A DNA stretch of 64,000 bases from Datnioides undecimradiatus (Eukaryota; Chordata; Actinopteri; Lobotiformes; Datnioididae). Position 1 is the stretch's first letter, and every line of letters begins with the position of its first letter. Below are positions 26,701-38,869 of this stretch, piece after piece. Under the pieces are notes generated by a model. It was given only the letters and a program-made list of their open reading frames with translations. It was not told the DNA's origin and made no database searches. The position numbers and the translations under genes are program-made. The DNA lies in assembly GCA_008933995.1 (NCBI GenBank), contig WARS01000110.1, forward strand, positions 434,001 through 498,000, given 5' to 3'.

Positions 26701-29700
26701 CAGAAGACCTATTTGGTTAAGAGCTTATGAACAGGTTTTGGCTGCTTGTGGAAGACAGACGAGTCAGACCTGCTGGTTGTTGCTCTCTTCCCATCAACAT
26801 CAGCCTCACATGTCCAATCAAAATGGCTGTACATTTGTTTTACATTGGTTTGTCCCTGCGCACCTTAAACGAGCTAACTTTTTAGACTATCAAAGTAATA
26901 CATTTAACATGCATTTGGTTTTGCCGATGACAAGGAATGTGGAAATACAAAAAGATGCTTTCTTTGGTTCTGCACATTGTGACCCTGACAGCATTTTAGG
27001 GGGATTTGCACAATTAATTTCAGATTCTTCCTCCTGGGTGGAGGTTTAAAACAAAGCAGGAAAAAAAGAAAAAAAATCTTTATTTCAGCAGCTATCCCCC
27101 CAAAAACCAGTCACAGCAACACTGAACAGATGCTATCGAGGCAATGTTTTCCCTGCATTTCACTGCACTTCCTGTACTGGTTATTTATTTAATGTTGTTT
27201 TTCTCTTTTTACGTCCTGATTATTGGAAACTTGAGTATTCGGCATGGTTCATCTGTGTTGTTTGCAAAATGTGTGTCAAGATGGATACCTTGTCTTCTGG
27301 AAATCAAATGAAACCGCAGCCACAAATAAAGTAACGTTACCTGGAACGCAATGTTAAATCAAGGAAAACTCCCTGTTCGTATGCAAGAACCAAACGGGAA
27401 CTGTTTCAGGAACATTCACGAGGCGTGGTGTCAGTGTCCTGGAACTCTCACTGGGATGGAGTTCCATGTTTTTATCGGATGTTTTGTCAGAACACAGAAT
27501 AAGATGATCACCCACCCACCAACACAAGGAGATGAATAAAGCGCTGAACTCTGGAAACAGGTCTCAAATCAGTGAATTAAGCTTCCATCACTAACAAAGT
27601 TGACTGGAGTTGGCCAAAGCTAGGCGGAGTCTGACCCCGCCCTCAGATCCACATCGACCAATCCACATTACCATAAACACAGTTTTAATCCAAGTCAGTT
27701 AATATGGCTTTAAAGGAAGATTACAGGTTTGAACAGACTGTAACGCCAAGTCATATTCCTGTGTTTTTGTCTCTTCAGCTACAGAGCCAGAGCTTTCCCA
27801 ATCATGAACCCAGCCTGTTAAATCAGATGAGTGAGTGGAATGTGGAACAAGCTGGTTTCGATCAGATAGTAAACATCCTGAGATGCTGAATGGAAAGTGG
27901 TAGACAAAACAATGAGTCGGTCCCACACAAAGGAAAACCAAGGCAGACAAGCCAGGGCGAGCCAGACAAGAAGACATAATGCTTTCAGAGATACTGATGA
28001 CAGGTTGGGAGGCCAAGATTCAAATTCACTATTGGACTTTTGCTCAATTCAAATATTTGATGAAATCCACTTAAGATTATCCATCTGACTGAACTACCAG
28101 CTCTCTTTGTTTGTAATATAAGCTTATACACTTGTGCCAACACTGGTATGATAATTCCTCCACTAGTCTAGACAGAAGCCATCAGACAAAGTCCTTAAGG
28201 CAAGTCTTGCCGCTCGGCAGCCATCCTGGCAATGCCGCAGGCAGTTATTCCAGGCTGACAAGACCAGACCGTCATCTGAGTGAATGAGGAGAAAGCCATA
28301 AGTTCACCTTTTAACGGTCACCTGGACTTTACTAACTGTATGTATCGAGTTGCCAGTCAAATCTGTTAAAAACAGCTTGGTTGATGACTTTGGCCCAAAA
28401 CAAGATTGGAAATGCTTTCGTTCCACAGGCTATGTTCCTACTACAAATGCACAAGTTGTCAGTGCCGCGCCATGACTCATCCCACCCAAACACTTGCATC
28501 AGCCAAATTCGTTACACTTCAGTCAATTAAACTTGGTGGAGTGGATGGATTATCACCTCGAAGTCTGCGTGCGCCCACTACATCCTGCACCCTATTTGGG
28601 TGAAATTGTCAGGAATCTCAGTTTTCCTTGTGCCAGTGCAACAGTGTGATCAGTTAGATATGTTTCTTTGATTGTCTTGTGTGGGGAACAACAACCCTCT
28701 CTGCTGTTGTGTACCTCTTTAACCAAAAGTGTGAATATTATTCCAGTTCTTACCAGGCTCCTTACTGATCTTCCCAGTCAAGCTGTCAAACAGATATCCT
28801 CCATATTCTCTGACTGCCGGACTGTTCTCCCTCTCTGGCTCAGCTCTGATGGTCAGTTTTTCTTGATCAGTGATAAAGGCTTGCAAATCCTCCAAAGACA
28901 TCCCACTGAAAACCTTTCAAACAGAATGACAGTCTCTCTGTCAGCGTTATTGAAGCAGCACACGGAAGTACCGCTCATCAAAGTGCAGACTTTAAGGGAA
29001 TTTACTTACTGTACTAGTTTGCTCCCAGCTGAACAAAACCGGTGGTCTGATGTCTGAGCCGTTCATGAAGGGGATGTTTTTACTGGAGAACTTCAGACGA
29101 GACCTGAGATCATGCATATAAGTTCATGTGCACACGTCAGTACACGTGCAAATCACCTCTTTTCACTCATTATTGAGCAATAATTAGACCTGCATTATAT
29201 TGAAAAAGTCTAGTTTTGCATAAGAAAGATCACTTATAGGATGATAAAGTAGTAGTAGTGCTGAGGTTGTGGGGGTGGAGCAGGAGTAACTCTTTTTTGT
29301 GGAGGTCTGCTAAAATGCTAAATGAGTTAGAGGACAATTGTCAATGGCCCATGCTCCCAAGTCTAAAAGTCTCCAAGGGCTTAGGTCATGAAGTTGCCAA
29401 AGGGCCACTTCTGTAACAAATCCCTCTTTATGGACTTGTGTTTCTAGCATAAAACCTATTGAAATAAGGGTTGGTCTGGATATCTGGAGTCATACTTAGC
29501 CTTCTTGTCAGCATTTATTTTCCCTCCGTCCACCTCTCCTTCATTATCCTCTGTCGGACTTTGAGGTTCCGAACGGGGAAACGCTGTCTTCAGGGTGTCC
29601 ACGATGGCATTCACCACAATCTAAACACAGGAAGACATGTACTGCAATTACAAGCTCACTGTGAACCCAATAGACGCTCAGGCATACATTTACAACCGTT

Positions 29701-32700
29701 ATCCATTGAATCACAGTTTGATTATAGTCTGTGCATATGCTTATCACAAAGTCAAGTCTTATCCGGTTGTGCCATATTGAAATGCTCAGGATCAAACCTT
29801 GTCGATGCGTGACACAATAAAAGGCTTCTTGACAAAGGCGATTCTGGCGTCTGTATTCAGAGCAAGAAACTCCTGCATCTCTTCGCTGTTGGCGATTTCT
29901 GAGATGGTACAGAGTTGCTGTGAGAGACAACAGAATAATGGTCTTCAACCTTGGAAATCACACACAGTGAAAAATGTTAAATTGCTCCTCCAAATACTTA
30001 TTTAGCGTAAGGAAATATCAATCCGCTAACCTTCAGGAAGGTCTCTAGAAGTCCTTTTCTGGCCTCTATCTTGTCACTGTCCATGTTCCCAAATGGCATG
30101 TCAGGAAATATTTTCTTTGGGCCTTTCACACCTGAAACAGAGACACGATTGTTAACTTAAAAACGCACCAACTCTGTATGTTGATCCAGAGTCCACCCTC
30201 TCTACCTTTGATGAGTTTCCGTAGTTCTGCTTTTTCTTCCAGTCGTGTTTGCAGGTTGAGGAACTCGCTGTATCGTCTGTTGACCATGTGATAGGCCACC
30301 GGGTGAACGGCTGACGGATTGTCACAACCGGACAGTACGACTTCGGCATCTTCAGAGCCTGGCTGGATGCTTCCTGCGTTCTCACAGCCCATCGCTGTCT
30401 CATACTGAAAACCAACCAAACACAGTATGAGGCTTGTAGCAGTATTCCATTTTAACACCATTTTGAATACCATATCCCTAATGTATTAACATTTGAAACA
30501 AATCCTGATATGAATAATTATTTTTTACTATTAACATTAAATTAATACATGATCGTTTATAGATTCTAATCAAATAAATCATATAAATACCAATAACTGA
30601 GTTCACTACTACACCTTCCTAAAATCACTGTTCATTAGCCTGTTTGCACCTAAATTTTGTCATTTTCATATAATAATAAATAAGATTACCAGTAATAATA
30701 AAAAGACATTTTTACACATACATTGAAAAGTGAAACTGGGACCTGTCTGGTACATCTGATTATTAGCGTCAGGTGTGTTTCATTAGAGCAGATCTGGAGA
30801 CACCTGATCAGGATTATGTCATCGGTTATATCAGTGATGCAACAGCTAGTCCCAGCTGTGTCGCTTTCCTCATACGTTGCAAGCTATGGTTGCTTTGCCA
30901 CCTTGTTTGGTTGCCAGAGGACACATACTGCCACAGCGTAGTTCGATTAAGCGGAGCACGTATCAGGTGAGCATTTGCACATTTTAAAAGAGAGAACAGT
31001 CAGAGGCAATTTATAAATTGTGTTCACATCTTTGAGATTGCAGAAGCGGTTCTGTGATTCAGTGGGCAAATGCAACCGAGCCAGCCAGAAAAAAGCCTTT
31101 CTGTCATTACATATGCAACAGCATTAAAGCTGACATGGAGAATTTTGCGTATGGCATGAGTGTTCCTCAGTGTTCAGTGCTGATTAGGCAAAAGGAAGAA
31201 AGTCAGCTAAGCACTTTGTGTCTGCTCCAGAATTTACATAACTTTCTCTGTGAAGAGATCAGTACTGGACTGACTGTACTCAACACTTGTTCCTCTGGAA
31301 AAAAAAAAAAAAGCTTAACAGAAGTCAGCCTTCAGTGAACCTTCCTCCTCAATAAATACAGCCAGGCAGGATGAAGACCGTGAACAATTTTGAAGCATAA
31401 GAACCATGTCAACAACAAAAGAGATGATCTAAATCATGACTCTTACTCCCAACAGGAGAAGACAGAAGCAGTATCTGGCAGCACATGTTACAGAGCACCC
31501 AACAATAACATCAAGCTAAGGGATTCCTGTGTTTTCTGGGACAACCCTGAGGCCAAGAAGATCAGAGTGCTGTCAGACAATGTTAGAGGGGCTGTCAAGT
31601 CTTCAGGGAGGCTTTCCAGGGCTGGTGGATGTATATTTCACTGCCCAGACAGTCTTGGAAAGTCCCCCCACAGAAGACATTCATGGACCATCACCTCTAC
31701 AAAAATCTTTTTCAAGCAGCGGTTGAGCATTAACAACACCACTCTGGTCACAGTGCAGCTGACAGTGGAAGGGTGTGGCAGTGTTTTTACTGAGGAGCTG
31801 GACAAACTGAATTCTTGTGAATACATTACCTCTGTTCAGGCCGATTATCTAACACAGCTGAAATCATCTCTTCCCAGATAAGCAAGTGGCAAAGCAGAAA
31901 TCACTGTGCACTAATTTGGTGTACACAAGCTTCTTCGGCATGATAACCTCACAGTCGCAACAAAACTACAATGTACTCCTACCTTAAGGTTATTTTTGAT
32001 GAAGATAGGTATTTTAGTTCATCTGTTGTCTATAACTTTAGTGAAGGACTATGGATCAAGTGGAGCAGCTTCACAATACATAATCACGTAAACTCTGAAA
32101 CTATGAGGAACTACAAGGATGATTCAGCTCAGAAGCAAGCAACTTCACCCAAAGTGATGTCAAGTGACGAGCAGCTGTGATGGCAACGGACAGAACTGTT
32201 TGGGTACCTAGTCAAATCTTCAGGGCCCTGAGGAGGTACAGTATCCCACCTCAACAAAATAATAAAGGAAAGGAGAAATAGATAAACATTATGTCGCCTA
32301 CTTACTTTGATAGTGTAAAGAGTGTAGGGGTGTGAGCCGGTGCCACGGTGTTCCTTCGCTGTGATGGTGCCAGTGATGCGGAGGTTCTGGATGATGACTG
32401 GTCCATCAGGGCTGCTAAGGGGCTCAAAACTGAAGGACGGCATGGGGGAAGAGCCCTGCAATGGACTGACCTCAGTCAGCTCTACGGGGTTCACCAGCCC
32501 AACCTGGTCTACACCCAGAAGGAGCTCTCTGGCTGTGTTTACTGAAGAGGAACTGCCCTCCCTGTCCAGGTCCTGGAGGCTGCTGATACTAGGGGTCCCT
32601 TCTGCTGTCCTAACTGATGAGGGGCCACAGCCATTGAGGTTTTCCACTGGTTGTGAATTCACAAGGACTTTAGGGCAGGAGCCATCCACTGGACTGGCGC

Positions 32701-34826
32701 AAACATCCTCCAGGTCCACACCATAATTGTTTTCAGTAGATGTTGCACATTGTTTCTGTCTGTCATACAGGCCCTCCTCTTGCCCTATCATGACCAGGGA
32801 ATCAATGGAACTGCGTTTATAGTCAGCCAAAGGCGAATCCAGGTCAGAGTCATTTTCCTGGTAAAATGGGTTTGACTTGTTTCCTCTCATGTAGTGTCTT
32901 AAAAATGGCTGAGTAGGCTCTTCTTCTTCAGTGTTGTTCTGTGAACAGTCCACTTCCTCGGCATCAATCACATCATAGGCAGTGAGCTCAGGCGTGGCCG
33001 TCTCTGTGTCATTGACCGTTTCAGTCTCAGCTTTTAGTAGCGGGACGTCATTATTCTTTTGAGGTACTTGTGTGGTCTCTTGTGTTGGAGCTAACTCTGA
33101 TTGAGAAGGTGGTGGTAGTGGTGGTGATGAAATCAGGGGCTCTGTTGTAATTGGCTCCTGCGGTGCGCTAGACTGGCGGAATATTTCAATCACGAGACTG
33201 TTTAACCAGTCAGGGTCCGACAGTTTGCCGATGAGCGGGAGCAGAACGTTGCAGGTGATGAGCTCTCCGACAACGAGCCGTCCGGTGTGGGTCTCCAAGT
33301 GCGGCAAAGGCACCAAAACGTGCAGCAATAAATCTACGACTGCTCTCATGTAGTTTAATTCCACTGAGTCACTGGTCATGGCGAGATGCGGGGGGGTTAG
33401 CCTGGAGTACGCTTTCCACAGCTGCTCACTGTTACTGCTCTGCTTTGCTGTCAGAGGGGTTTGCTGCTCGCTCACCAGCTCCTTGGCTTTGATGTAGTCT
33501 TGAAGGTGACATCCAAACAGATCCAGGATCCTCTGGGTCAGCTCCTGGAATGATTTAAAAATTCACCATCAAAAAAAATGTGTTTTCAAAACTTAAATGG
33601 GAAAGTAGTTTACAAGCAACCTAGTGAGATATTTTTGGTTCAGAGCTGTCTTATAACATTTTTATTAATTTACTGATCTTTTATACAATTTCTTTGAGTT
33701 CCTTAATATTCTTTCATTTATTTTCAGGTCATAGGTTTGATTTTTCACATTTTGATGCTGGGTTACACTGAATTATGGCTCAATTTTTTTATTTTTTTTT
33801 TTAAAAATCAAATAATGAAAAATATAACTTTTACGAAGGAATGCAAGTCATAGAATTTGGAAAGAAGAGGAAGCAGTATGGGACAGGTGAGGGTTGCCTC
33901 AATACTACAGTTAAATCAATATTACAATAGCTTTTGAGTCAATCTGAATTGTGATTTCAATCAAATGGATAATAGTGCCCATGAAAAACAACTAAACCTT
34001 GAAGAATCATGAGTGCCCCTACTCTTTACATGAGCTATAGTACATATTAAGCAACTAATATAAAAAAAATGATTCCCCAACAGAAAAACTAGTTGTTTTA
34101 ACCTTGTTTCTTATGATGTTTCTTATTACCTTATTCAAATCAAGAGAAAAGTTTTCATTTAAATGACATTCAAGAAATTAGGTCACTGCAGACAGCCAAT
34201 CATAGCGTAGTGACACATAGGGCAGGCAAGTACATGACAACACTTCACAAAAGCTGTGTAAACCAATGTCTTGAAATCAAATTACCTTCCTGTCCACCTG
34301 TCGTGCACGCTTTTTCAACTCCATGGCCATAGAGATCATGGCCTCATGAACCTCTGTTTCAAAAGCACTCTCAGATGACACAGTGGAGTACCAGGAGGAG
34401 ACAAAGTCCCTGATGATTTTCCTCACTGTGTTGTGGATCTCCTGGTCCAAGTGATGCTCATCCTCCAAAGAATGTGGCACCTGAAATTTAGAAATTACAA
34501 CGTTAACATATAACATTACAACGTTAGATATAGATAGAGCTGGTCCCTCATTTCTAAAAAGCAAGCAAGGCCAATAAAATGGTAAGAACCATGCATACGT
34601 TAGAACTGTAAACCACCGTTACCTGATCCAGGGTGATAAACCTCTCCAGGTGAACCACACTGTTGGATTCCAGGACAGCCTGTGAGCCGAGCCAGCCACC
34701 GAGCACCACCAGCAGGCTGGTGAACACGCACAGCAACCAGATGTTGACCAGAAGGTGAAACAGCACCAGCCAGGCCAACACCACACCAAAGCCCAACAAG
34801 CTCCTTTGTCCCAACACCTCGGCCAT
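1427..34826 (-). CDS. snx19: Sorting nexin-19, complete, 13 coding exons
   Basis: Coding exons in transcript order: 34826-34623, 34480-34286, 33544-32306, 30404-30206, 30131-30031, 29917-29798, 29620-29496, 29103-29010, 28913-28754, 25183-25054, 3153-2969, 2633-2546, 1550-1427. All phases agree and the total is 2964 nt, giving 987 residues plus TGA; human SNX19 is of nearly equal length. Residues about 10-47 are a hydrophobic membrane anchor. A PXA domain follows (about 69-230). A long acidic linker leads to the PX domain (about 515-650), with the basic VNRRYSEF motif. A nexin-C domain (about 820-975) closes the protein. Family knowledge: SNX19 is a membrane-tethered PX protein of ER/endolysosome contacts. 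The ATG at 34826 is chosen because the frame upstream has no ATG before a stop and the context (G at -3, G at +4) is good. Compared with human, the PX domain appears to carry about 20 extra residues in exon 4. Identification is very secure. The weakest boundary is the exon 9 acceptor at 28914, chosen by phase. Confidence 0.96.
2687..2705. repeat. (TG)n microsatellite
   Basis: 19 bp of perfect TG dinucleotide, in snx19 intron 11 just upstream of exon 12. Confidence 0.9.
5217..5285 (+). pseudogene. Possible Ly6/uPAR (CD59-like) exon fragment
   Basis: A strong polypyrimidine tract ending CTGTAG (to 5216) is followed by sequence that in phase 1 reads TGTQALDCRLCYNRTSSCYEL and then TGA. The spacing L-x-C-x2-C-x6-C with N and T between the cysteines matches the start of a CD59-type LU domain. 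In that family a phase-1 intron falls at the end of the signal peptide, just as here. The frame stops four codons after the third cysteine (tga at 5283-5285). A one-base shift would continue into SCDGLVTYSHHKR (about 5277-5315). I find no CCxxDxCN terminus downstream. It could be a decayed gene piece or chance; it is on the strand opposite to snx19. Confidence 0.25.
10845..10900. repeat. 28-bp tandem duplication
   Basis: Two adjacent copies of a 28-bp unit beginning TATCTTTGTGCAGTATTCAT. They are identical except for the last base, which suggests a recent duplication. Confidence 0.9.
13993..14026. repeat. (CA)n-rich microsatellite, interrupted
   Basis: A mixed ACACA/GCAC run inside snx19 intron 10. 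A second short CA run lies at 14170-14188. Confidence 0.85.
15575..15894. repeat. Dispersed repeat, copy 1 (about 320 bp)
   Basis: Starts ATCAACACAACAGTTGCAGA and ends near GGCTTCTACAG. It matches the block at 18431-18740 along its length with point changes and small indels. It includes a TGCATTTCCATCCACTAC segment and AAACACTGGAAAACCATG. Weaker similarity (TTATGTAC, ACATCT and a T-run) may continue to about 15925. It has no coding capacity, so it is probably a non-autonomous interspersed element. I cannot name the family. Confidence 0.8.
18431..18740. repeat. Dispersed repeat, copy 2 (about 310 bp)
   Basis: Same orientation as the copy at 15575, about 2.86 kb away. The shared boundary is sharp on the left, where both begin ATCAACACAACAGTTGCAGA. 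On the right, GATGGTTTCTACAG is followed by partially shared sequence up to the T-run near 18820. Confidence 0.8.
20737..20767. repeat. (CA)15 microsatellite
   Basis: 31 bp of perfect CA dinucleotide, followed by a degenerate CA/CG-rich tail up to about 20803. Confidence 0.95.
25184..28753 (-). other. snx19 intron 9 (3.57 kb)
   Basis: Canonical GTAAGA donor at 28753 and a GGCACAG acceptor ending at 25184. It contains a 148-codon open frame on the plus strand (26603-27049) that I do not recognise. It also has a GC-box/CCAAT-containing stretch near 27623-27662. No supported gene. Confidence 0.8.
30405..32305 (-). other. snx19 intron 3 (1.9 kb)
   Basis: Donor GTAAGT at 32305 and acceptor TTTTCAG ending at 30405. 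The intron interrupts the PX domain after HPYTLYTIK. On the opposite strand it holds a 163-codon open frame (31390-31881) with no recognised domain. The part near 30480-30720 is very AT-rich. Confidence 0.8.
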
Positions 34827-36117
34827 TGCACTGTTAGGGGTTACTGTCTCAGGTGACACCCTCAGGTTGAGATGTGGAGATCGTGCATGCCAGGGTTACA
34901 TCACACCTTAAAAAACAAAACCAGTGGCGAATAAAGTCTAGGCATAACATTCAAATCCAAAAGCATGGTAGGAGTAACCTGCAAAGAGGGGCAACAGCCA
35001 AAAATTAATATTTGTGCATGTTTCCTGGTGCTGCAATATCATCGAGGGAAGCACAGGGAACCTGGCAGCTTTGTTAAACCATATTTTCACAAGGGACCCC
35101 AAAACACACCAATATTTCCGTTTGCTTTGTTTTTGTGGTTTTATTAAAGATATAGTTATGATTATATATCATATATATAACGTGAATGCAATATCACCTA
35201 AACTTAGTGCTTTGAAACCTCGTTACTTAATTACGGTTATTAAAAGCTGTGTGTTTTGGGTTTTTTTTACCGTAAATGTGGTTAAATTCGCTCATGATAA
35301 AAAGCCCATTTTATTGGATTTAATGGCAAAGCTAAAACATATTTATGCTAGCTGCTAACATTAGTTTGTACGATGTCTCAGCAGTCAACGACTGTTTACC
35401 AGCGTCATTATCGACCCTGATAATGCCAGTGTTCATTATTATTATTTGTTAAGCTGTACTAATGACTTTTAACAACCTCCACGCCAGTGTAACGTATTTG
35501 ACTAACATTAGCCCTGTAATATACCGTTATGTGCTCTGCTGAGGAGACGCGGCACCAGCCCCCTCTCATAAATTTGACACATTTACTGTTCATCTGTTGC
35601 GTGACATGTAAACTCGTGATAAACACGGTTTTGAGATATTTCTGACTCCATACACACAACAGCCAAACATACGGCATGCATATTATGCGACCTCGAGCTT
35701 TCTTTTTCAACATAATAGCTGTTTTACGATTAAGTTCACGCTACGGCGCGTTCTCCGTCTCCGCCCTCCACGTTTAATTAATGGAAGAAGACAAACGTCA
35801 GAGGTGAAAGTTGTCGAGGAATATCAATTATATGATTATTTTGTTGTGTACTACATTAATGCCGAAATAAAAAGATTATCTTAGTGAGTTGTTTCAGACC
35901 TTCTGTATTGTCCAGTCAGGTGCCATTCTTTGACAATAAGCATAGCGTCTTTAAATTGAACAATATGTTAGTCGAGTTATGAAGCGCTAAGCTAGGACCC
36001 AAAGGAGTGTCCTTAGCAAGATACAAATCTACGGAACACGTAGCGGGCACAGTGCAACAATTAAAGCTGCATTTCCCGAGCTAGCTACCTATTTAAATAA
36101 AAAGAGAAAGATATCTA

Positions 36118-36140
36118 ACCTGCACGAGCTGTCATGGCAC
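36118..36140 (-). other. snx19: Candidate snx19 5' UTR exon donor
   Basis: On the minus strand the sequence GCTCGTGCAG followed by GTTAGA (donor 36119-36118) would end an untranslated first exon. It could join the acceptor TTTGTTTTTTAAG near 34903, which lies 5' of the snx19 ATG. This is inferred from splice signals and position only. Confidence 0.35.
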
Positions 36141-36379
36141 TCAATGGGAGGTCTCGTGAGCGTCTTGATGACAACTCTTTCGTTTGGTTTGTTTACTTCC
36201 TGTATCATGACGTATGTTGGGCTAAGAGAGCCTCGTTGCAGCTCCTGTGCACCCATGATGCTTTCGAAGCCGGACAACAGGTTTTCAGAAAAAGAAAACC
36301 AGCACGACCTAAAGTTATAACCTCGTGTCACTCCGAAGGGATAAAGATAAAATACGTTCTGTTTTGCTGGCGTGCTTTC

Positions 36380-36398
36380 ACTACAGTTCCCATGATGC
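36380..36398 (+). promoter_or_regulatory. ZNF143/Staf-type site
   Basis: ACTACAGTTCCCATGATGC matches the known Staf/ZNF143 promoter motif (ACTACAnnTCCCAnnATGC class). It sits about 260 bp upstream of the candidate snx19 5' UTR exon donor, as expected for a housekeeping promoter. A second CCCATGATGCTTT word lies at about 36251. It supports a snx19 promoter at about 36.2-36.4 kb. Confidence 0.55.
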
Positions 36399-36587
36399 TT
36401 TGTCAGTGGCTCATGGGGCTCATGGGACATGTTGTTTCTCTAATGTTTTAGGCCACGTCTTTACAAAAAGATGACACGGTATGGTTAGATGTTGATATAG
36501 TACAACTGAGTGCGTCAGTCAGTAGTTAGTAAAACGCAGTACAGATTAGAGAGGTTTCTTTATTAATCATTCCGATATGAATTTGTT

Positions 36588-36624
36588 GGATAAGCGGAGG
36601 AAGATGAATGGATGGATGGATGGA
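36588..36624. repeat. Interspersed-repeat tail with (ATGG)n
   Basis: GGATAAGCGGAGGAAGATGA followed by ATGG repeats is the usual 3' end of a very common teleost LINE/SINE-type repeat. Only the tail is present. Confidence 0.65.
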
Positions 36625-38829
36625 TTTCAAAAGCAATGAGATGCTTTGAATAATGGATAATTTTCACAATCAAACTTTGAAAACTTGTCAAAAACCTTCA
36701 GTGTTAAGGCCATGTGGACCCAAGAGCGGGGCACATATAAGATATATTTTAAAAAGAAGTTACTGAAACCATTTTTATGCCTTTGTATAATAAAAATAAA
36801 AATTAAAGCAACTGAACAATTCATTTTACAGTATGGATTTTGATGTATATAACACAGGTACTGTAACTGAATTGAAATTTGATGAAATTAAATGTTTTAA
36901 TTGCTTAATTGCACCTTCGCCTTGTACTCATTGCCAGAACAAAGCCACCATCAAATGCCTTTGCTTCCACCAGTCTGTACAATTAAGATGAGGTTATATG
37001 GGGATGCTATCTTTGGGCATAGGAAGGAGTTACATTCAGTAATAAGATCATTAGCTGTTCAGTACTCCAGCAGCACATAAAATTGGCAGTGCCCTCCATA
37101 GAGCCCGCAAGAATGAACCAGAATTCATCTCCTCAACCAGCATTGTTGCAAACAAGAACAAATAAAAGGGTCCAAAGCCGGCAAATCATCACTCAATGCA
37201 GTGTGCAATTCAGGGCAATGCTCAGTGTGGTGGGATACAAACAGCTAATGCAGCCCTCCTTTCTGCTCCATCTTCTTTTCTTAGTTTGCTGAGCACAAAA
37301 GACAGTAAGGTGCATACCACCGCCTATGGTATGAGATTGCATAACATCATGTTTATTCTGTTTGTCACTGCCCATTGAATACTGTCTTTCTGCTAATGAA
37401 CTCCTAATATTGGGGGCTCTGTCCTTGAAGGCATCCAATAACTAGCCGCTAAATACCAATTCTTTTCATTAGACGCAATGTTTTCTCAGTTAATTACAGT
37501 TTTTCCTCCAATTCCAGTTTCAAGGTAGCATCTTCAAATTGTTTTGTTTAACAAAACATAAATCATTTCATTTTACAATTAAAACAAGACCTACTGTACA
37601 GTCTACATCCATATTAGCAGCTTTATGAGGCCGTAGTAGACACAGTGATGCCTGAAGATACATGCAGATGCTAACAAACTAATATAATCAAAATGCTAAC
37701 ATACCGCCAATATCAAGTTCAATGCTGCCTTTTTAATGCATTGCCTACTGTCAGTTGATCTATATGAGGGACTTATGTTTCGATACAGTGTAACATATTT
37801 TCACCAGCACAAGTGCAGGGTATTCCTGGTACATGAGAAAATGAAAAACAGGTGTGTGTTGAACTAGGTCTCGCTGCCTCCACGAGTCTCAGCCCCAACA
37901 GCTTGTTTGGTCACACACAATGCCCTTTTATTCTACTGTCCACACACACAAGTCACTCAGCATAAATAACCAACATAACTCAAATCCAAAGGGCCAACAT
38001 GACCATTTGTCCTTCGCGTGTGAGGTCCAGCACACTACTGCATTAAGAGAAAAAGTGAGATTAGTCAACGAGCGCCAGCTGTGACAATAAACTCACCTGC
38101 TCTGAGCTCTTGACACCTCTCTCTCTCTCTCCGTCCGCGTTAATTCTCTCATACATACAGGATGTCCTGGTGTGTGATATATTAAAAGGAAAGCTGAATA
38201 AATGAGTTTGGAAACTTAACAAATGATAAAAAAGATACATCCCCCACTGCTGCACTGACTTTGAATGAGGGTTTATTGTTGCAAAGGCCAGAATGCTTGA
38301 ACTTTAACAATTTGGCCGGCAAGGTTGGGTCCACCTTTCCCCGTTAGAGGCCAGAGTCAATGCAAACTGCTCTGACTGATCACTTTTACCCTATGATGAA
38401 ATATTTCTATCCTCCTATGATGACAATGCTTTGAATCAGTGGCACATGGTGGCCCGACTCCTTACTAAGACACTGTATATTGTTTTTTCTTTTAATTAGT
38501 TGACCTAATATATTAGTCAGAATTTTTATGTTGAACTTTATTCTAATTGATAATCTTTTAGCAATATTTCAAAATAGATAAACGATATGAACTCTTTTAG
38601 GTGGTAACTTGACACCACGTTTATGTCATAAATAATAAATCATGGTTCTTTGAACACTTGAATAATCCTCATTGAATGTCCTTGGAACAATATCCTTGAG
38701 CAACATGGTTCGCTTTACATTGGCTGCTCTTTTTCCAACACAAAAACGTCCATCATCAGCGTCCAACGTTTGCACAATATAGTTCATGTGGGTGTATGTG
38801 TGCCTGTGGTTCGAGGTGCGGAGGTGCGG

Positions 38830-38869
38830 CATAACGTGAAACTCGCCCAAATCTCACAGTGAAAAACAC
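38830..38869 (-). repeat. Inverted repeat, left arm
   Basis: The reverse complement begins GTGTTTTTCACTGTGAGATT and matches 39566-39605 at 38 of 40 positions; the loop is about 700 bp. Beyond the core, the arms share a CGCAC-ACCTC-like flank after a roughly 30-bp indel. This points to two copies of a dispersed element in opposite orientation rather than a hairpin. Confidence 0.8.

Noticed and set aside
33475-33544. A separate gene starting at SEQQTPLTAKQS.
   Set aside because: The apparent start codon is GTG, and the frame continues upstream to a splice acceptor. It is internal to snx19 exon 3.
34857-34859. Start of snx19 at the upstream position reading SPETVTPNSAMAEV.
   Set aside because: The codon is GTG. 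The first in-frame ATG after the upstream stop is at 34826 and has a good Kozak context.
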